From assembly GCF_003387355.1 (NCBI RefSeq), contig NZ_QUNH01000001.1, positions 1,126,023-1,190,022 of the forward strand: DNA of 64,000 bases. The letters are read 5' to 3'. The stretch is from Winogradskyella sediminis (GTDB taxonomy: Bacteria; Bacteroidota; Bacteroidia; Flavobacteriales; Flavobacteriaceae). Of the stretch, positions 33,214 to 40,887 are shown one piece after another; position 1 is the first letter of the stretch; each line of letters opens with the position of its first letter. The notes under the pieces are model-generated. The model worked only from the letters and a program-made list of their open reading frames with translations, was not told the origin of the DNA and did not search any database. Made by a program: the position numbers and the translations under genes.

Positions 33214-33528
33214 ATGGACTTACAAATTACAAATTACAATAATCGATTTCAAATTAAGGGAGCTTTAAATAAGCTGAACCTAAAAACTTTCGATGCGCAT
33301 TTTTCAAACGTATTTGATAAACTGGATAGTATCCTACTGGATATTGAACAGGTTCATAGTATTGATAGAGCAGGTGTAATGGCCTTAGCAAAATTACATA
33401 ACGAATCCATTTCAAAATCAAAACAATTATCTATAATTGGTATTGGATGTAAAGAGTTGTATCAGCACTTTAAAACTGAAGAAACAAAACAGACTGTAGT
33501 TTCTCCGCGTAAGGTTGTAGCAGCTTAA
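33214..33528 (+). CDS. STAS-domain protein
   Basis: 104 residues, one STAS (sulfate transporter / anti-sigma antagonist) domain: strand 'NRFQIKGALNKLN', then 'SILLDIEQVHSIDRAGVMALAKLHNESISKSKQLSIIGI', with Ser in VHSIDRAG at the place where anti-sigma antagonists are phosphorylated. No RsbW-type kinase or PP2C phosphatase lies nearby, so the partner is elsewhere. The Flavobacteria usually lack the full stress-sigma switch, so its role is open. Confidence 0.75.
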   Translation: MDLQITNYNNRFQIKGALNKLNLKTFDAHFSNVFDKLDSILLDIEQVHSIDRAGVMALAKLHNESISKSKQLSIIGIGCKELYQHFKTEETKQTVVSPRKVVAA

Positions 33529-33637
33529 CCATAGACAAGTCTGATAAAGTAATAGAGGTTTAGTGATTCTAAAGCCCTTATAGTGATAGAAGGTCGTCTC
33601 GGAATCACTTTATTTTTGATGCTTGTTGAATTAAATA

Positions 33638-34105
33638 TTAGCAAGACATATCAGCGACTATTTTCCATTCGCCATCTATCTTTTTAAAAATTATCATAAA
33701 GACTCCGTTGGCATCTCCTGCTTGGCGTTTTAGATGGTATTCACCCATCACCCAATAGTTATCGCCTTCGATATTTGATATGTCATTGATTACAAAATGA
33801 AGTGTTCCGCTTTCAGCTTTTGTAGGATAGCCTTTTTTATAATTGGCTAAAGTTTGATCCCAACCATATGTTAGCCCTCTGCTGCCGTAAAATTTTAGGG
33901 AATCACTTTTCCAATACCCTTGCATAAAACCTTCTAAATCATGATTGTTCCAAGCAATTTCTTGTGCTTCCATTACTAAGTGTATACCAGCTTCAGCAAG
34001 TGATGTAGAATCATCAGTGTTAGTGGTTTCTGTGGTCACATCAGCCTTAATGCTAATACAGCTAAAACACAATAGGGCTATAGCAATGGCGAGAATATAT
34101 TTCAT
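33638..34105 (-). CDS. SnoaL-like (NTF2-fold) lipoprotein
   Basis: 155 residues from ATG 34105; the longer frame from 34141 puts a non-signal stretch in front of a clean lipoprotein signal (MKYILAIAIALLCFSC, lipobox CFSC) and is rejected. The mature domain is NTF2-like (DUF4440/SnoaL type): 'VMEAQEIAWNNHDLEGFMQGYWKSD', 'SRGLTYGWDQTLANYKKGYP', and the final 'MIIFKKIDGEWKIVADMS'. Such proteins bind or turn over small molecules; the ligand here is unknown. Anchored in the envelope. Lies 44 bases after the DUF4407 gene on the same strand. Confidence 0.82.
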   Translation of the reverse strand: MKYILAIAIALLCFSCISIKADVTTETTNTDDSTSLAEAGIHLVMEAQEIAWNNHDLEGFMQGYWKSDSLKFYGSRGLTYGWDQTLANYKKGYPTKAESGTLHFVINDISNIEGDNYWVMGEYHLKRQAGDANGVFMIIFKKIDGEWKIVADMSC

Positions 34106-34149
34106 AAGAATTGGTTGTTGTTTATCATTTAAAAATAACAACTAATTTT

Positions 34150-35250
34150 CTAAAGTATACCTTTTTGTTGTTTTAAAAACGCATCAGCTTGATTTTGCAT
34201 AAGAATTTTTGCTTGTTTCCGCTTATAGTTCATCACGTCTTCTTCATCTGCAATTTCAGTGTAAACTTTATTGTTAATGTCATTATCGGTTTTTAAAAGG
34301 AGTTGACGCTCAGCAACTTTTTGCATGGTCCAGGCTTGAATCACGGTTTCTTGGTCTTGCAGTTTATAATCAAATTCCCCTTTTGGCGCTAATAGTTTGG
34401 CTATGATTGGCGAGGTTTCAATCGCTAAAAACAATAGAAAAATAAAAAAGGATGGTAGCCAAGGTAATTCGCCCAAAGCGGTGATACGTGCCATTAAACC
34501 ATCAAAATTATCAATAATAGGTTGTGAGGTTTCAACGTGAGCTGTATAATCGTCTTGAAGCGTTGCTATTTGGGTTTCAAGCGCTTCGATTTTAGTTTTA
34601 GTATCAGATTTTAATTGTTGTAACTCGGCTAATCCAGCATCATGCTTGTCGCGCTTTTCCTTATACACAGGACCTTTGCCCAAAAGTTTAGAACCCGCTG
34701 TGCCTTCAGCTTCTGAAATATAAGTATCATATAAACCATTGACTTCCGTTTCTTTGGCATCAACTTGAGCATTTAAGCCTGAAATTTCACTTTCAAGCGC
34801 AGCAATTTTAGGACTAAATTGTTCAGCGATTTGATTTTGGTTCGCTAAGGTTAAATCATTTTTTTGTTCTAATAACACTTGATTAATTTCCTTTTCAAAA
34901 ATCTTCAATTCTAAAGGTTTCGATATCACTACTGCAATAATAAGTGCTAAGAAAAGTCGTGGAGTGGCTTGAAGGATTTCATCTAAAATATTGTCGCGCT
35001 TTTTAATCGTTGAAACAATATAGCGGTCTAAATTAAAAATGAGTAAACCCCAAATGAGGCCAAAGAAAATTGAAGCATACAGATTGTCGAAAACCGAGAA
35101 AAGTGCATAACTAGCTGCAATGGTAGCCATAACAGCGGTAAAGAAAACGGTAGCTCCAATACCTGCATATTTGTTCTGTTCGCCAATGGAGCAGTCGTTT
35201 AAAATGTCGGTGTCAGCGCCAGAGCAAAGGATGAAGAATTGCTTTAACAT
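34150..35250 (-). CDS. DUF4407 membrane protein
   Basis: 366 residues. Opens with the DUF4407 signature FFILCSGADTDIL, two adjacent membrane helices (about 28-72), the NLDRYIV motif, a third helix (about 93-112), a long coiled coil with 'ALESEISGLNAQVDAKE' (about 120-250) and a fourth helix (about 262-282), then a charged tail. Membrane protein of unknown function, common in Bacteroidota. Located between the SnoaL-like lipoprotein and a terminator that ends the BlaR1-like transcript, so it likely has its own promoter. Confidence 0.88.
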   Translation of the reverse strand: MLKQFFILCSGADTDILNDCSIGEQNKYAGIGATVFFTAVMATIAASYALFSVFDNLYASIFFGLIWGLLIFNLDRYIVSTIKKRDNILDEILQATPRLFLALIIAVVISKPLELKIFEKEINQVLLEQKNDLTLANQNQIAEQFSPKIAALESEISGLNAQVDAKETEVNGLYDTYISEAEGTAGSKLLGKGPVYKEKRDKHDAGLAELQQLKSDTKTKIEALETQIATLQDDYTAHVETSQPIIDNFDGLMARITALGELPWLPSFFIFLLFLAIETSPIIAKLLAPKGEFDYKLQDQETVIQAWTMQKVAERQLLLKTDNDINNKVYTEIADEEDVMNYKRKQAKILMQNQADAFLKQQKGIL

Positions 35251-35338
35251 AAGTGTTTGTTTTTTGATTGACCTAAAATTTAGGCTGATTGATTGACTAT
35301 TAAACGCTAAAACTTACTGTTTGTTACATGTTTAGATG

Positions 35339-35367
35339 AAAAAAGCCTCAATTAAGAGGCCTTTTTT
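35339..35367 (-). terminator. Terminator after the BlaI/BlaR1-type operon
   Basis: GCCTC (35345-35349) pairs with GAGGC (35356-35360), flanked by A and T runs on both sides, so it can work in both directions. It lies 36 bases past the BlaR1-like stop on the minus strand. Confidence 0.8.
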
Positions 35368-35402
35368 ATAAAAATCTAAAAATATTGATACTTCTTAAGT
35401 AT

Positions 35403-38264
35403 TTAATTGGTAATCTTAATGATTAGCGGTTCAATTATTATGTCAGAGTCGTCTTTAATGTCAAATAGAACAAGATGATCACCTATATTAATATCACTAA
35501 TGTGCTTTACCGAATTTAAATCAATAGAATGTCCTTTTAAAAATTGGGTTGCTTTTCCTGGAATCTTGAGTTTAAACGAGGATATATTTCCGTTTTTAGT
35601 AGAAAGTTCTAAATTTTTAAATGTCTCTATTGTCATTTCTATTTCCGATGTTCTTATGGCTTTACCATTAACCATGACATTAATAGATAGTTGCTCATCA
35701 GCTTTTCCTTTCACTCCGATAAGGATTGGTTTTTTGGATATATAAATTAAAGGACGAGCTGTATCAGTTTTTTGAGCATTAACATTCAGTTTAGGATTCG
35801 TTTTTATTAAAGCAATGGCTTCATCTGAAGAAATAGATTTTCCTTGATTAAAGAATTTAGCGTTTGCTTTTGCCATTCTAACGATAAAATCTAATGTAGT
35901 TTCTGGTGGTGGTGGAGGTGGAAATTTTAAGCCCGTTGTCTTTAGTTCATCATCCGCAATTGGTAATTCTACAGAATTTTCTTTCTGGGCTGAAGTCATA
36001 CGTTTATAGATTCCAACATATTTTATTAAGTCTTTTTGTTTTACAATTGGATAATTCGCTGTTTTACCGTTGCTTTCGTCTTCTTGAGCAGCCAGTGTTT
36101 CTTTTTTTAGTTGCCTCGCCCAAGCATTGTATTCTGCAACTTCTTTATCTGTTGCTATTTCTTGTTCTGAAAAATGACTCTCAATGGCAAAAGGCGTATT
36201 ACCTTTTGCTCTATTTATTTCTTGATTAGGTGCTACAATACGATAAAATCCGTAATCCTGAAGCGAATTATAAATAAACCAAACTTCCTTATTTGAAATT
36301 TCTTTGGAAGATTTCACATGAATATTCATATAAATTTTACGCTGCTCAGGAGTAATATCTTGATGTAATTGATTAAATACATCTACAAATGTTTCCTTTG
36401 TTGCTTTTATGCCATCTATCAAATATGAATTTTCATTTAAAACTTTTAACTCAATACTTCTTGCGTAGATCTTTTTTTTCTCAGCACTTGAAAGTTTAAC
36501 TAAATAATTTCCGTCAGCATCTTTTTGAGTTGTCATATTGGTTCGTTTGCCGTTGTTGTTTATGGCAATAGCTTTTGCTTCTTTAGCAGAGATTTTTTCA
36601 TCATCTAAATAGAACGTGGCATCTTCGTTGTCCATTTCAATAATATATTCTAAAAACGAAGGATTATATACACTTTGGGTGTCACCAGCGTTTGGACCTC
36701 CTTTAGATGTTTGTTTTATAGGAGGTGGAGGAGGTGCTATTGAGGGTGCATCAGATTGAATAATCTTAAAGTCATATTTTCTAACCAAAGCGATTACGTT
36801 TTCTAATGTCTTTTCTGAAGCATCACTTTTATCGATTCTGACGAAAACTGAGTTGGATTCATCAAAGGACTTCGATAATGTTTTTAATCTCCACTCAATA
36901 CTCTCCAAAGAAGCATAATTGTTTTCTACTAATAATTCTCCGTTTCTGTTGATTAGAATTACCATGATTGGTTTTTCCTTCAGATTATAATTAGCCTTTT
37001 GAATAGATAAAGGAGGTGGAGGAGGTGGAAGAAGCGCAGCTGTTTCTTCTGCTGTTAACTCATTGCGTTTTTTGTAATATGTTATACCATTAAGGGTAAT
37101 TTGTACATAAGGTTTTATTGGTGAAATAGGTCTTTTTACTTTTGCTTTATTTTCTTCAGACATTCTATAATATAGACCTCCTAAATCTGAAAATAAGTCA
37201 TCTAACTTTTCTTGTTCTTGCTTTAATTTGTTGATGTAATGTGGTTCAGTAGTTCTAAGCGCTTCATAGATGTCGTATTTTTTTAAATAGATTTCAACAA
37301 CGTTTTGGTCTACATAATGAATTGGCAACTCCTCCACTATTTTTAATTCATCTTTAATGTGTTCAACATGGTCAATAATGGATGATTCTTCTTTTTCAAC
37401 ATATTCCTTTTCAGCAAAACTGTAAAAAAGAATCGCAATAATTGGCAATACTAATAAGGTACTTAGCCAAACTCGGGTTTTGGAGGTTTGTGTTTTCATA
37501 ACTGTAAATCGTTTTTTGATTGATGAATAATTGATGGCACTCGAGAATTGATAGTCTTGAGTGTTTGATGAAAATTGTAATAATATGTTTTGATAGGTTT
37601 TAGTGTTCACACCTTGTTTTAAAACGGCTTGGTCAGCTAAAAACTCATGATTAAGTTTTACATGATGTTTCAATATGTAAATTAAGGGATGAAACCAAAA
37701 TGCAATTTGAAGTAACTCTAAAATAATAATATCTAAACTGTGTAACTGCTTGGAGTGCGTTTCTTCGTGAAGTAAGACTTCTTTCGGAATGTTGTTAGAT
37801 GCATATCTTGTTTTATTAAAAAAGATATATCTAAAAAAGGAATGTGGAATTGTGTTTTCTTGAAGTAAAACATAAATAAATGAACGCGTTTTGATGTTTT
37901 CATTCTTAGAAATACGTCGTTGCATTCTTATAAGATTTATAATAAATCGTGACGTAAATACTAAAACGCCAAGTCCGTAAATTAACCAAAGTATGGTTTC
38001 TAAATTGAAGAAAGGCACTTCTTCAATAGTTACTTCTTCTATTGCTAATTCTATTGGAAAATATTCAGGAGCCGTTTCAAAACCGGTAACAAAAGGCTCA
38101 ACATATTCTGTTATGGTTAACGTAGGAATTACTAATGCCAAAATTAATGTAGCTAGTAAATAGAAACGCTTAAAACGGTGCATGTTTTGCCGTTCTAAAA
38201 AGAATACATAGACTAACCAAAATACACCTAAGCACGCCGAAAATTTTAATATATACGTTTCCAT
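35403..38264 (-). CDS. BlaR1/MecR1-like M56 metallopeptidase with very long periplasmic region
   Basis: 953 residues. Four membrane helices (about 5-24, 35-53, 90-112, 267-285) surround an M56 protease domain with the zinc motif HEETH (166-170) and the third ligand in NHEFLADQA (E207), as in BlaR1/MecR1. Instead of a penicillin-binding sensor, residues 290-953 form a large exported region with three poly-Pro runs (PPPPPP type) and two related segments (LEYIIEMDNEDATFYLDDEKIS and LDFIVRMAKANAKFFNQGKSIS). The expected action is signal-induced cleavage of the BlaI-like repressor encoded 2 bases upstream. The signal is unlikely to be a beta-lactam bound in the usual way. Confidence 0.85.
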   Translation of the reverse strand: METYILKFSACLGVFWLVYVFFLERQNMHRFKRFYLLATLILALVIPTLTITEYVEPFVTGFETAPEYFPIELAIEEVTIEEVPFFNLETILWLIYGLGVLVFTSRFIINLIRMQRRISKNENIKTRSFIYVLLQENTIPHSFFRYIFFNKTRYASNNIPKEVLLHEETHSKQLHSLDIIILELLQIAFWFHPLIYILKHHVKLNHEFLADQAVLKQGVNTKTYQNILLQFSSNTQDYQFSSAINYSSIKKRFTVMKTQTSKTRVWLSTLLVLPIIAILFYSFAEKEYVEKEESSIIDHVEHIKDELKIVEELPIHYVDQNVVEIYLKKYDIYEALRTTEPHYINKLKQEQEKLDDLFSDLGGLYYRMSEENKAKVKRPISPIKPYVQITLNGITYYKKRNELTAEETAALLPPPPPPLSIQKANYNLKEKPIMVILINRNGELLVENNYASLESIEWRLKTLSKSFDESNSVFVRIDKSDASEKTLENVIALVRKYDFKIIQSDAPSIAPPPPPIKQTSKGGPNAGDTQSVYNPSFLEYIIEMDNEDATFYLDDEKISAKEAKAIAINNNGKRTNMTTQKDADGNYLVKLSSAEKKKIYARSIELKVLNENSYLIDGIKATKETFVDVFNQLHQDITPEQRKIYMNIHVKSSKEISNKEVWFIYNSLQDYGFYRIVAPNQEINRAKGNTPFAIESHFSEQEIATDKEVAEYNAWARQLKKETLAAQEDESNGKTANYPIVKQKDLIKYVGIYKRMTSAQKENSVELPIADDELKTTGLKFPPPPPPETTLDFIVRMAKANAKFFNQGKSISSDEAIALIKTNPKLNVNAQKTDTARPLIYISKKPILIGVKGKADEQLSINVMVNGKAIRTSEIEMTIETFKNLELSTKNGNISSFKLKIPGKATQFLKGHSIDLNSVKHISDINIGDHLVLFDIKDDSDIIIEPLIIKITN

Positions 38265-38266
38265 AA

Positions 38267-38632
38267 TTATCGGTTTTTTATTTCTGTATCTATAATTTTC
38301 TTTAGTGCTTCTAACTCTTCTTTAGTTAAATCGGTTTTTTGCGTGAAAAAGGAAGCAAATTGCGAAGCGCTATCATTAAAAAATGTTTTAATGAGTCCGT
38401 TAACGTGCTTTGAGAAATAATCTTCTTTCTTTACTAATGGATAATATTCTCTAGACTTCCCGAAGGTTTTATAATCTACAAAACCTTTACCAATCATACG
38501 TTTAAGCAAGGTGGCAACTGTTGTGGTGGCCGGTTTAGGATCTGGATAGATATCTAAGAGATCTTTCATAAAAGCTTTTTCAAGCTTCCAGAGGTACTGC
38601 ATTAATTGTTCTTCGGTTTTTGAAAGTTGCAT
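38267..38632 (-). CDS. BlaI/MecI-family repressor
   Basis: 121 residues. Winged-helix N-terminus: 'LSKTEEQLMQYLWKLEKAFMKDLLDIYPDPKPATTTVATLLKRM' with the recognition-helix Thr/Val pattern, 'GFVDYKTFGKSREYYPLV' wing, then a helical dimer domain containing KTFFNDSA near the usual protease-sensitive site (Asn-Phe in BlaI). Binds palindromic operators as a dimer; two such palindromes lie directly upstream at 38653-38698. Paired with the M56 protease gene (2-base spacing), forming an autoregulated switch. Confidence 0.93.
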   Translation of the reverse strand: MQLSKTEEQLMQYLWKLEKAFMKDLLDIYPDPKPATTTVATLLKRMIGKGFVDYKTFGKSREYYPLVKKEDYFSKHVNGLIKTFFNDSASQFASFFTQKTDLTKEELEALKKIIDTEIKNR

Positions 38633-38652
38633 GCTCTACATATTTAGAATTG

Positions 38653-38698
38653 ACTCTACAAATGTAGAGTATATGTTTTAATTCTACAAGTGTAGAGT
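38653..38698 (-). promoter_or_regulatory. Promoter with two BlaI-type operators
   Basis: Two palindromes of the TACAnnTGTA type: ACTCTACA-AA-TGTAGAGT (38653-38670, perfect) and ATTCTACA-AG-TGTAGAGT (38681-38698, one mismatch), centres 28 bp apart. On the minus strand a promoter TTG (38689-38687), 20-bp spacer, TACATTTG (38666-38659) overlaps both: one operator covers -7, the other -33. Transcription would start near 38648, about 16 bases before the repressor ATG. Confidence 0.85.
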
Positions 38699-38710
38699 TG
38701 AAATACCAAT

Positions 38711-38749
38711 AAAAAAATCCGTTCAAGCGGAACGGATTCTGTTTTTTTT
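38711..38749. terminator. Bidirectional terminator
   Basis: AATCCGTTC (38716-38724) pairs perfectly with GAACGGATT (38730-38738), with a 5-base loop, A-run before and T-run after. It separates the M20 dipeptidase gene from the BlaI-type operon. Confidence 0.85.
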
Positions 38750-38878
38750 GGTCTAAATGTATTGCGTTAAATAGGTTTTAGCAATCCTGAACCACTTATC
38801 ATTTCTTAACTAATTAAAGATTAAAACCCGGAAATTCCATTGCAGTTAATTTAGTTTCTATAAACTTTTAACCGCAAC

Positions 38879-38951
38879 TTGTCATTCCTGCGAAGGCAGG
38901 AATCCATTAATATTCTACATTTTTAGATTCCTGACTTCGCAGGAATGACAA
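38879..38951. repeat. REP-like inverted element
   Basis: TTGTCATTCCTGCGAAG (38879-38895) is inverted as CTTCGCAGGAATGACAA (38935-38951). Each end also folds by itself (ATTCCTGC-GAAG-GCAGGAAT and ATTCCTG...CAGGAAT). It is a composite extragenic palindrome of a kind common in bacteria with the CATTCCTGCGAAGGCAGG core. It fills most of the 379-base gap between the BlaI gene and the dipeptidase together with the terminators on each side. Confidence 0.75.
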
Positions 38952-38988
38952 ACGATTTTTAAAAAGAAATTCATTCTTTATCAAAGCT

Positions 38989-39005
38989 ACGGACTTCTAG
39001 TCCGT
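38989..39005. repeat. Short hairpin after the dipeptidase gene
   Basis: ACGGACT-TCT-AGTCCGT is a perfect 7-bp inverted repeat with a 3-base loop, 7 bases past the dipeptidase stop codon (minus strand). No T-run follows on the minus strand, so it may protect the mRNA 3' end rather than terminate. Confidence 0.55.
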
Positions 39006-39011
39006 CGTGGT

Positions 39012-40400
39012 TTATTTTGATAATTCTGTAAAATATTTATAAAAATGCGGAATGGTTTCAATACCTTTAAGGTAATTCCACACTCCAAAATGTTCGTTTG
39101 GTGAGTGTATTGCATCACTATCTAAACCAAAGCCCATTAAAATGGTTTTACTTTTCAATTCTTCTTCAAAAAGCGAGACAATAGGAATACTTCCTCCACT
39201 TCGTTGAGGGATTGGTGTTTTTCCAAACGTTTGTTCATATGCTTTTGAAGCTGCTTTATAACCTAAACTATCAATAGGAGTCACATAACCTTGTCCACCA
39301 TGATGAGGTGTAACTTTAACCTTTACTCCATCTGGTGCTATACTTTCAAAGTGCGTTTTAAATAAGTCTGTAATCTCTTCCCATTCTTGGTGAGGCACTA
39401 AACGCATAGAGATTTTGGCATAAGCCTTACTGGCAATTACTGTTTTGGCACCTTCACCTGTATAACCTCCCCAAATACCATTCACATCTAAAGTTGGTCT
39501 AATAGAATTACGCTCGTTAGTAGAATAACCAGCTTCACCATAAACAGCATCGATATCTAAAGATTTTTTATAACCCTCTAAAGAAAATGGAGCTTTTGCC
39601 ATTTCGGCACGTTCTTCATCCGAAAGGTTTTCAACTTTATCATAAAAACCTGGAATGGTGATATGATTGTTCTCATCGTGTAGTGATGCAATCATTTTAG
39701 TTAATACATTAATTGGGTTGGCTACGGCACCTCCATAAAGTCCAGAGTGTAAATCTCGGTTTGGACCTGTAACTTCAACTTCAACATAACTTAAACCTCT
39801 TAAGCCGGTTGTGATGGATGGTACATCTGGTGCTATCATTCCTGTATCAGAAATCAGTATGACATCATTTTTTAATTTTTCATGATTATTTTTTACAAAT
39901 GTTGATAAGTTGACACTACCTACTTCTTCTTCACCTTCTATCATGAACTTTACATTACATGGCAATTCGTTGTTAGCTGTCATGTATTCCATGGCTTTTA
40001 CATGCATATACATTTGACCTTTATCATCACAGGCACCTCTGGCAAAAATGGCACCTTCAGGGTGTAATTCTGTTTTTTGAATAACAGGTTCAAAAGGAGG
40101 TGAGTTCCACAAATCTAAAGGGTCTGGTGGTTGTACATCGTAATGGCCATAAACCAAAACAGTCGGTAAATTTTTGTCAATTATTTTTTCGGCATACACA
40201 ATAGGGTAGCCTGCTGTTTCACAAATTTCAACGTGGTCGCAGCCTGCTTTTTCGAGGCTTAATTTTACGGCATCGGCTGTTTTAAGTACGTCTCCTTTAT
40301 AGGCAGAGTCTGCGCTAATGGATGGCATTTTTAGTAAATCTATAAGTTCGTTTAGAAAACGATCTTTATTGTCATTAATATAAGATTGTATGGATTGCAT
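39012..40400 (-). CDS. M20 family dipeptidase
   Basis: 462 residues, the usual length. Zinc-ligand motifs of the M20 (carnosinase/ArgE/DapE-like) fold: YGHYDVQPPDPLDLW (His and Asp), 'FARGACDDKGQMYMHV' (bridging Asp), IEGEEEVGS (catalytic Glu and ligand Glu), ISDTG (Asp) and the C-terminal DAIHSPNEHF (His). Cytoplasmic, no signal peptide. Hydrolyses dipeptides or N-terminal residues. A -7 element (TATTTTTG on the minus strand, 40427-40420) lies about 20 bases upstream of the start. Confidence 0.95.
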   Translation of the reverse strand: MQSIQSYINDNKDRFLNELIDLLKMPSISADSAYKGDVLKTADAVKLSLEKAGCDHVEICETAGYPIVYAEKIIDKNLPTVLVYGHYDVQPPDPLDLWNSPPFEPVIQKTELHPEGAIFARGACDDKGQMYMHVKAMEYMTANNELPCNVKFMIEGEEEVGSVNLSTFVKNNHEKLKNDVILISDTGMIAPDVPSITTGLRGLSYVEVEVTGPNRDLHSGLYGGAVANPINVLTKMIASLHDENNHITIPGFYDKVENLSDEERAEMAKAPFSLEGYKKSLDIDAVYGEAGYSTNERNSIRPTLDVNGIWGGYTGEGAKTVIASKAYAKISMRLVPHQEWEEITDLFKTHFESIAPDGVKVKVTPHHGGQGYVTPIDSLGYKAASKAYEQTFGKTPIPQRSGGSIPIVSLFEEELKSKTILMGFGLDSDAIHSPNEHFGVWNYLKGIETIPHFYKYFTELSK

Positions 40401-40419
40401 AATACGGTTTGATTTTACT

Positions 40420-40427
40420 CAAAAATA
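40420..40427 (-). promoter_or_regulatory. -7 element of the dipeptidase gene
   Basis: TATTTTTG on the minus strand matches TAnnTTTG, 20 bases before the ATG at 40400. No TTG is found 17-23 bp further upstream, so the assignment rests on one element. Confidence 0.4.
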
Positions 40428-40500
40428 GGAATTTAAAGAGGAATAAATTCATCTCCTCAAAAATTTAAGAAATGATTTAGAATTCTTGAAAAATTAGTAT

Positions 40501-40529
40501 TTGTATATTCAAACTATTGTTTATATTTG
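40501..40529 (+). promoter_or_regulatory. Promoter of tRNA-Leu
   Basis: TTG (40501-40503), 18-bp spacer, TATATTTG (40522-40529): a full match to the flavobacterial consensus. It ends 24 bases before the mature tRNA. It is a useful contrast to the phased-box promoters, which lack the TTG. Confidence 0.8.
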
Positions 40530-40553
40530 CATCCCAATATTTATTGGATAGTT

Positions 40554-40635
40554 GCAGGCGTGGTGGAATTGGTAGACACGCTAGACTTAGGATCTAGTGC
40601 CGCGAGGTGTGAGAGTTCGAGTCTCTCCGCCTGTA
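40554..40635 (+). tRNA. tRNA-Leu (anticodon UAG)
   Basis: 82 nt. Acceptor stem GCAGGCG (40554-40560) pairs with CGCCTGT (40628-40634; first pair G-U), discriminator A at 40635. Anticodon stem CTAGA/TCTAG (40581-40585, 40593-40597) with loop CTTAGGA, anticodon TAG at 40588-40590. T arm GAGAG-TTCGAGT-CTCTC (40611-40627). A long variable region (class II) as expected for leucine. CCA is not encoded. Confidence 0.97.
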
Positions 40636-40647
40636 CTTAGTAAAAGA

Positions 40648-40680
40648 GCTTCTCAATTTTGAGAGGCTTTTTGTTTTTAT
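40648..40680 (+). terminator. Terminator of tRNA-Leu
   Basis: GCTTCTC (40648-40654) pairs with GAGAGGC (40661-40667; one T-G pair), 6-base loop, then a T-rich tail. It lies 12 bases after the tRNA. Confidence 0.85.
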
Positions 40681-40841
40681 AATACCCCGTTTATTAGCTG
40701 CTTAGGTAGGGTCTTAATAAGTATCCGTATGACTTTTTTAGTTTATTTTATGCGTTTTATACTTTTAAATTCAGAGTACAAAAAGAAGAAAGATAATTTA
40801 CTATAATTATTTGTTAGGTTACCATTTATTTGTAGACCTAG

Positions 40842-40871
40842 TTGTTTCGAAATTTGCAACGTATAATTTTA
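40842..40871 (+). promoter_or_regulatory. Probable promoter of the MFS gene
   Basis: TTG (40842-40844), 19-bp spacer, TAATTTTA (40864-40871; final A for G). The ATG follows at 40888. The stretch from 40681 to 40841 before it holds nothing else that I recognise. Confidence 0.45.
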
Positions 40872-40887
40872 GAAGCAGTAGTAAACT

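Noticed and set aside
40845-40853. TTTCGAAAT upstream of the MFS gene as an eighth regulon site
   Set aside because: No partner box 21 bp away, only 19 bp to the -7 element, and the promoter has its own TTG at a normal spacing.
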